From contig NZ_LECT01000044.1 of assembly GCF_001027925.1 (NCBI RefSeq), positions 310,001 to 374,000 on the forward strand: a stretch of DNA of 64,000 bases. Reading direction: 5' to 3'. This document shows, piece after piece, positions 63,333 to 64,000 of this stretch. This DNA is from Rhodopirellula islandica. Its GTDB lineage: Bacteria > Planctomycetota > Planctomycetia > Pirellulales > Pirellulaceae. Positions within the stretch are counted from its first letter, which is position 1. Each line of letters opens with the position of its first letter. Below the pieces are notes generated by a model. That model ran no database searches. It worked only from the letters and a program-made list of their open reading frames with translations, and was not told where the DNA came from. The position numbers and the translations under genes are program-made.

Positions 63333-63460
63333 AAGTAGGTACGCAGTTGTCATCGGGTATGTGAGCCGTTTGGCGTTAGCCACGGTTTCCACGCACAACC
63401 GGGGGGCAGCGCGCCAAACGACGCACCGAATTCAACCCAATCGTTCCTGCCTACCTGCTT
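63333..63460. mobile_element. 128-bp element with imperfect terminal inverted repeats, copy B
   Basis: The left end reads AAGTAGGTACGCAGTTGTCA; the right end, reversed, reads AAGCAGGTAGGCAGGAACGA. Inside, GTGAGCCGTTTGGCGTTAGC pairs imperfectly with GCGCGCCAAACGACGCAC across a loop containing ACGCACAACCGGGG. The same words occur in copy A (33079-33205), which is one base shorter. No coding capacity. It lies between the Wzc-like and export-protein genes, just before their shared terminator. Confidence 0.7.
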
Positions 63461-63494
63461 CGAATCCAACATCGAGCAATGGATGTGAATCAAT

Positions 63495-63534
63495 GAAAAA
63501 AGGCCGCGAACATGAATCTTGTTCGCGGCCTTTT
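63495..63534. terminator. Bidirectional intrinsic terminator
   Basis: A perfect 11-bp stem, GGCCGCGAACA (63502-63512) and TGTTCGCGGCC (63520-63530), has a 7-base loop. It is flanked by seven A on the left and four T on the right, so it has a T-run on either strand. It separates the two convergent polysaccharide genes and is the clearest terminator in the window. Confidence 0.9.
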
Positions 63535-63557
63535 GGCTATGGCTGGTCAACCGAAGA

Positions 63558-64000
63558 TCAGTCGCCGCGTGTGAGGGAAACCAAGATCGAATCGCCACTG
63601 AAGTAGTTCAGGAACCCGTTGAAGAAGGCTCCGCCTGGTTTTTGTTGCAACATCACCACGTCATCGGGAAGGATTCGAATGCGTTCTTTTGAGTCTTTCA
63701 TCGCACGATCGAGGTCGCAACGAATTGTCATTTGACGACCGTCGGGCAGAGTGCGAAGAATCAAAACTCGGCTGGGTTCACGAAGGTAGCCAGGGGTTCC
63801 GCCTGCCAGGACACTTCCATCGCGTCCAAGAGGACCACCCGCCGATCCGCTGGCCAGAGCAATCGCTTCGATCACATCGACGTCTTGGTCACGTGGCAAT
63901 GGCACACGACCACCAGGAAGCAGTCCACCGGAAATGAAGTATTCGTTGCGACGTGGGATGAAGACCACGTCACCCTCTTCCAAGATCACATCTTCTTGCG
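63558..64000 (-). CDS. Polysaccharide export protein (Wza-like), C-terminal part
   Basis: The visible 147 codons are open to the right edge, so the N-terminus is missing. The sequence has SLBB-like beta-grasp features of outer-membrane polysaccharide exporters: EEGDVVFIPRRNEYFISGG, then VPLPRDQDVDVIEAIALASG, and RVLILRTLPDGRQMTI, with RIRILPDDVVMLQQKPGGAF near the end. LPDDVVM(L/V) followed by a short C-terminus is typical of Wza-like proteins. In its pathway it would form the exit channel working with the Wzc-like kinase encoded convergently. Full length and lipoprotein signal cannot be assessed. Confidence 0.82.
   Translation of the reverse strand, partial: QEDVILEEGDVVFIPRRNEYFISGGLLPGGRVPLPRDQDVDVIEAIALASGSAGGPLGRDGSVLAGGTPGYLREPSRVLILRTLPDGRQMTIRCDLDRAMKDSKERIRILPDDVVMLQQKPGGAFFNGFLNYFSGDSILVSLTRGD

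Noticed and set aside
1-64000. tRNA, rRNA or CRISPR arrays
   Set aside because: No T-loop-like GGTTCGAxxCC in cloverleaf context, no rRNA-like conserved blocks, and no regularly spaced repeats were seen in the gaps.

Overview
The window reads as chromosome of a marine planctomycete of the Rhodopirellula/Pirellulaceae type. The evidence is gene content: a formaldehyde-activating enzyme (fae), four Ser/Thr-kinase-like proteins with unusual fusions, DUF1571 and DUF5060 proteins, many GTG/TTG starts, GC-rich codons and many lineage-specific membrane or coiled-coil proteins. I found no rRNA, tRNA, CRISPR array, phage or intact insertion sequence. The only mobile-looking DNA is a pair of ~127-bp elements with imperfect terminal inverted repeats.

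Layout. 1-1.6 kb: 5' part of fae and a divergent ATP-grasp gene (C1 metabolism). 1.6-8.6 kb: a large secreted DUF5060 protein, a DUF2853 protein, a threonine-aldolase-like enzyme, a REC-GGDEF protein and a sugar transporter. 8.8-20 kb: an apparent inorganic-carbon island. A minus-strand operon encodes DabA, a NuoL-like DabB and an extra NuoM-like subunit. It diverges from a histidine kinase/NtrC-type regulator pair, which is followed by a SulP anion transporter. Two copies each of a TGCAA-N4-TTGCA-like palindrome lie upstream of dabA and of sulP, and each gene has a good sigma-54 promoter match about 140-160 bp from its palindromes. This looks like a complete enhancer/sigma-54 circuit for CO2/bicarbonate uptake.

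20.4-30.8 kb: eight tightly spaced minus-strand genes led by a primary-type sigma factor: sigma factor, TPR glycosyltransferase, uppS, membrane pseudokinase, small membrane protein, hybrid histidine kinase with Hpt, receiver-Ser/Thr-kinase fusion, and trmK. An 808-bp gene-free region lies upstream. 31.6-38.7 kb: small enzymes and membrane proteins, including a coiled-coil protein with a half DnaJ-type CxxCxGxG module and rsmE. 38.8-43.5 kb: a winged-helix AAA ATPase followed by a Ser/Thr kinase fused to a tubulin/FtsZ-like domain. This pair is of special interest because planctomycetes lack FtsZ.

43.6-49.5 kb: HAD phosphatase, MMPL/RND transporter, lspA, thioredoxin lipoprotein, DUF1571 protein and a small hypothetical gene. 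49.8-56.5 kb: a secreted coiled-coil protein, a polytopic Ser/Thr kinase and its overlapping partner, and a 970-residue leucine-rich-repeat membrane protein. 56.6-60.7 kb: a SMUG-type uracil-DNA glycosylase, a two-helix membrane protein, a shikimate-dehydrogenase-like protein without catalytic residues, and a PaaK/CapK-like adenylating enzyme. 60.9-64 kb: a Wzc-type tyrosine autokinase converging, across a bidirectional terminator, on a polysaccharide-export protein cut by the window end.

Functions come from reading motifs by eye. No database search was run.
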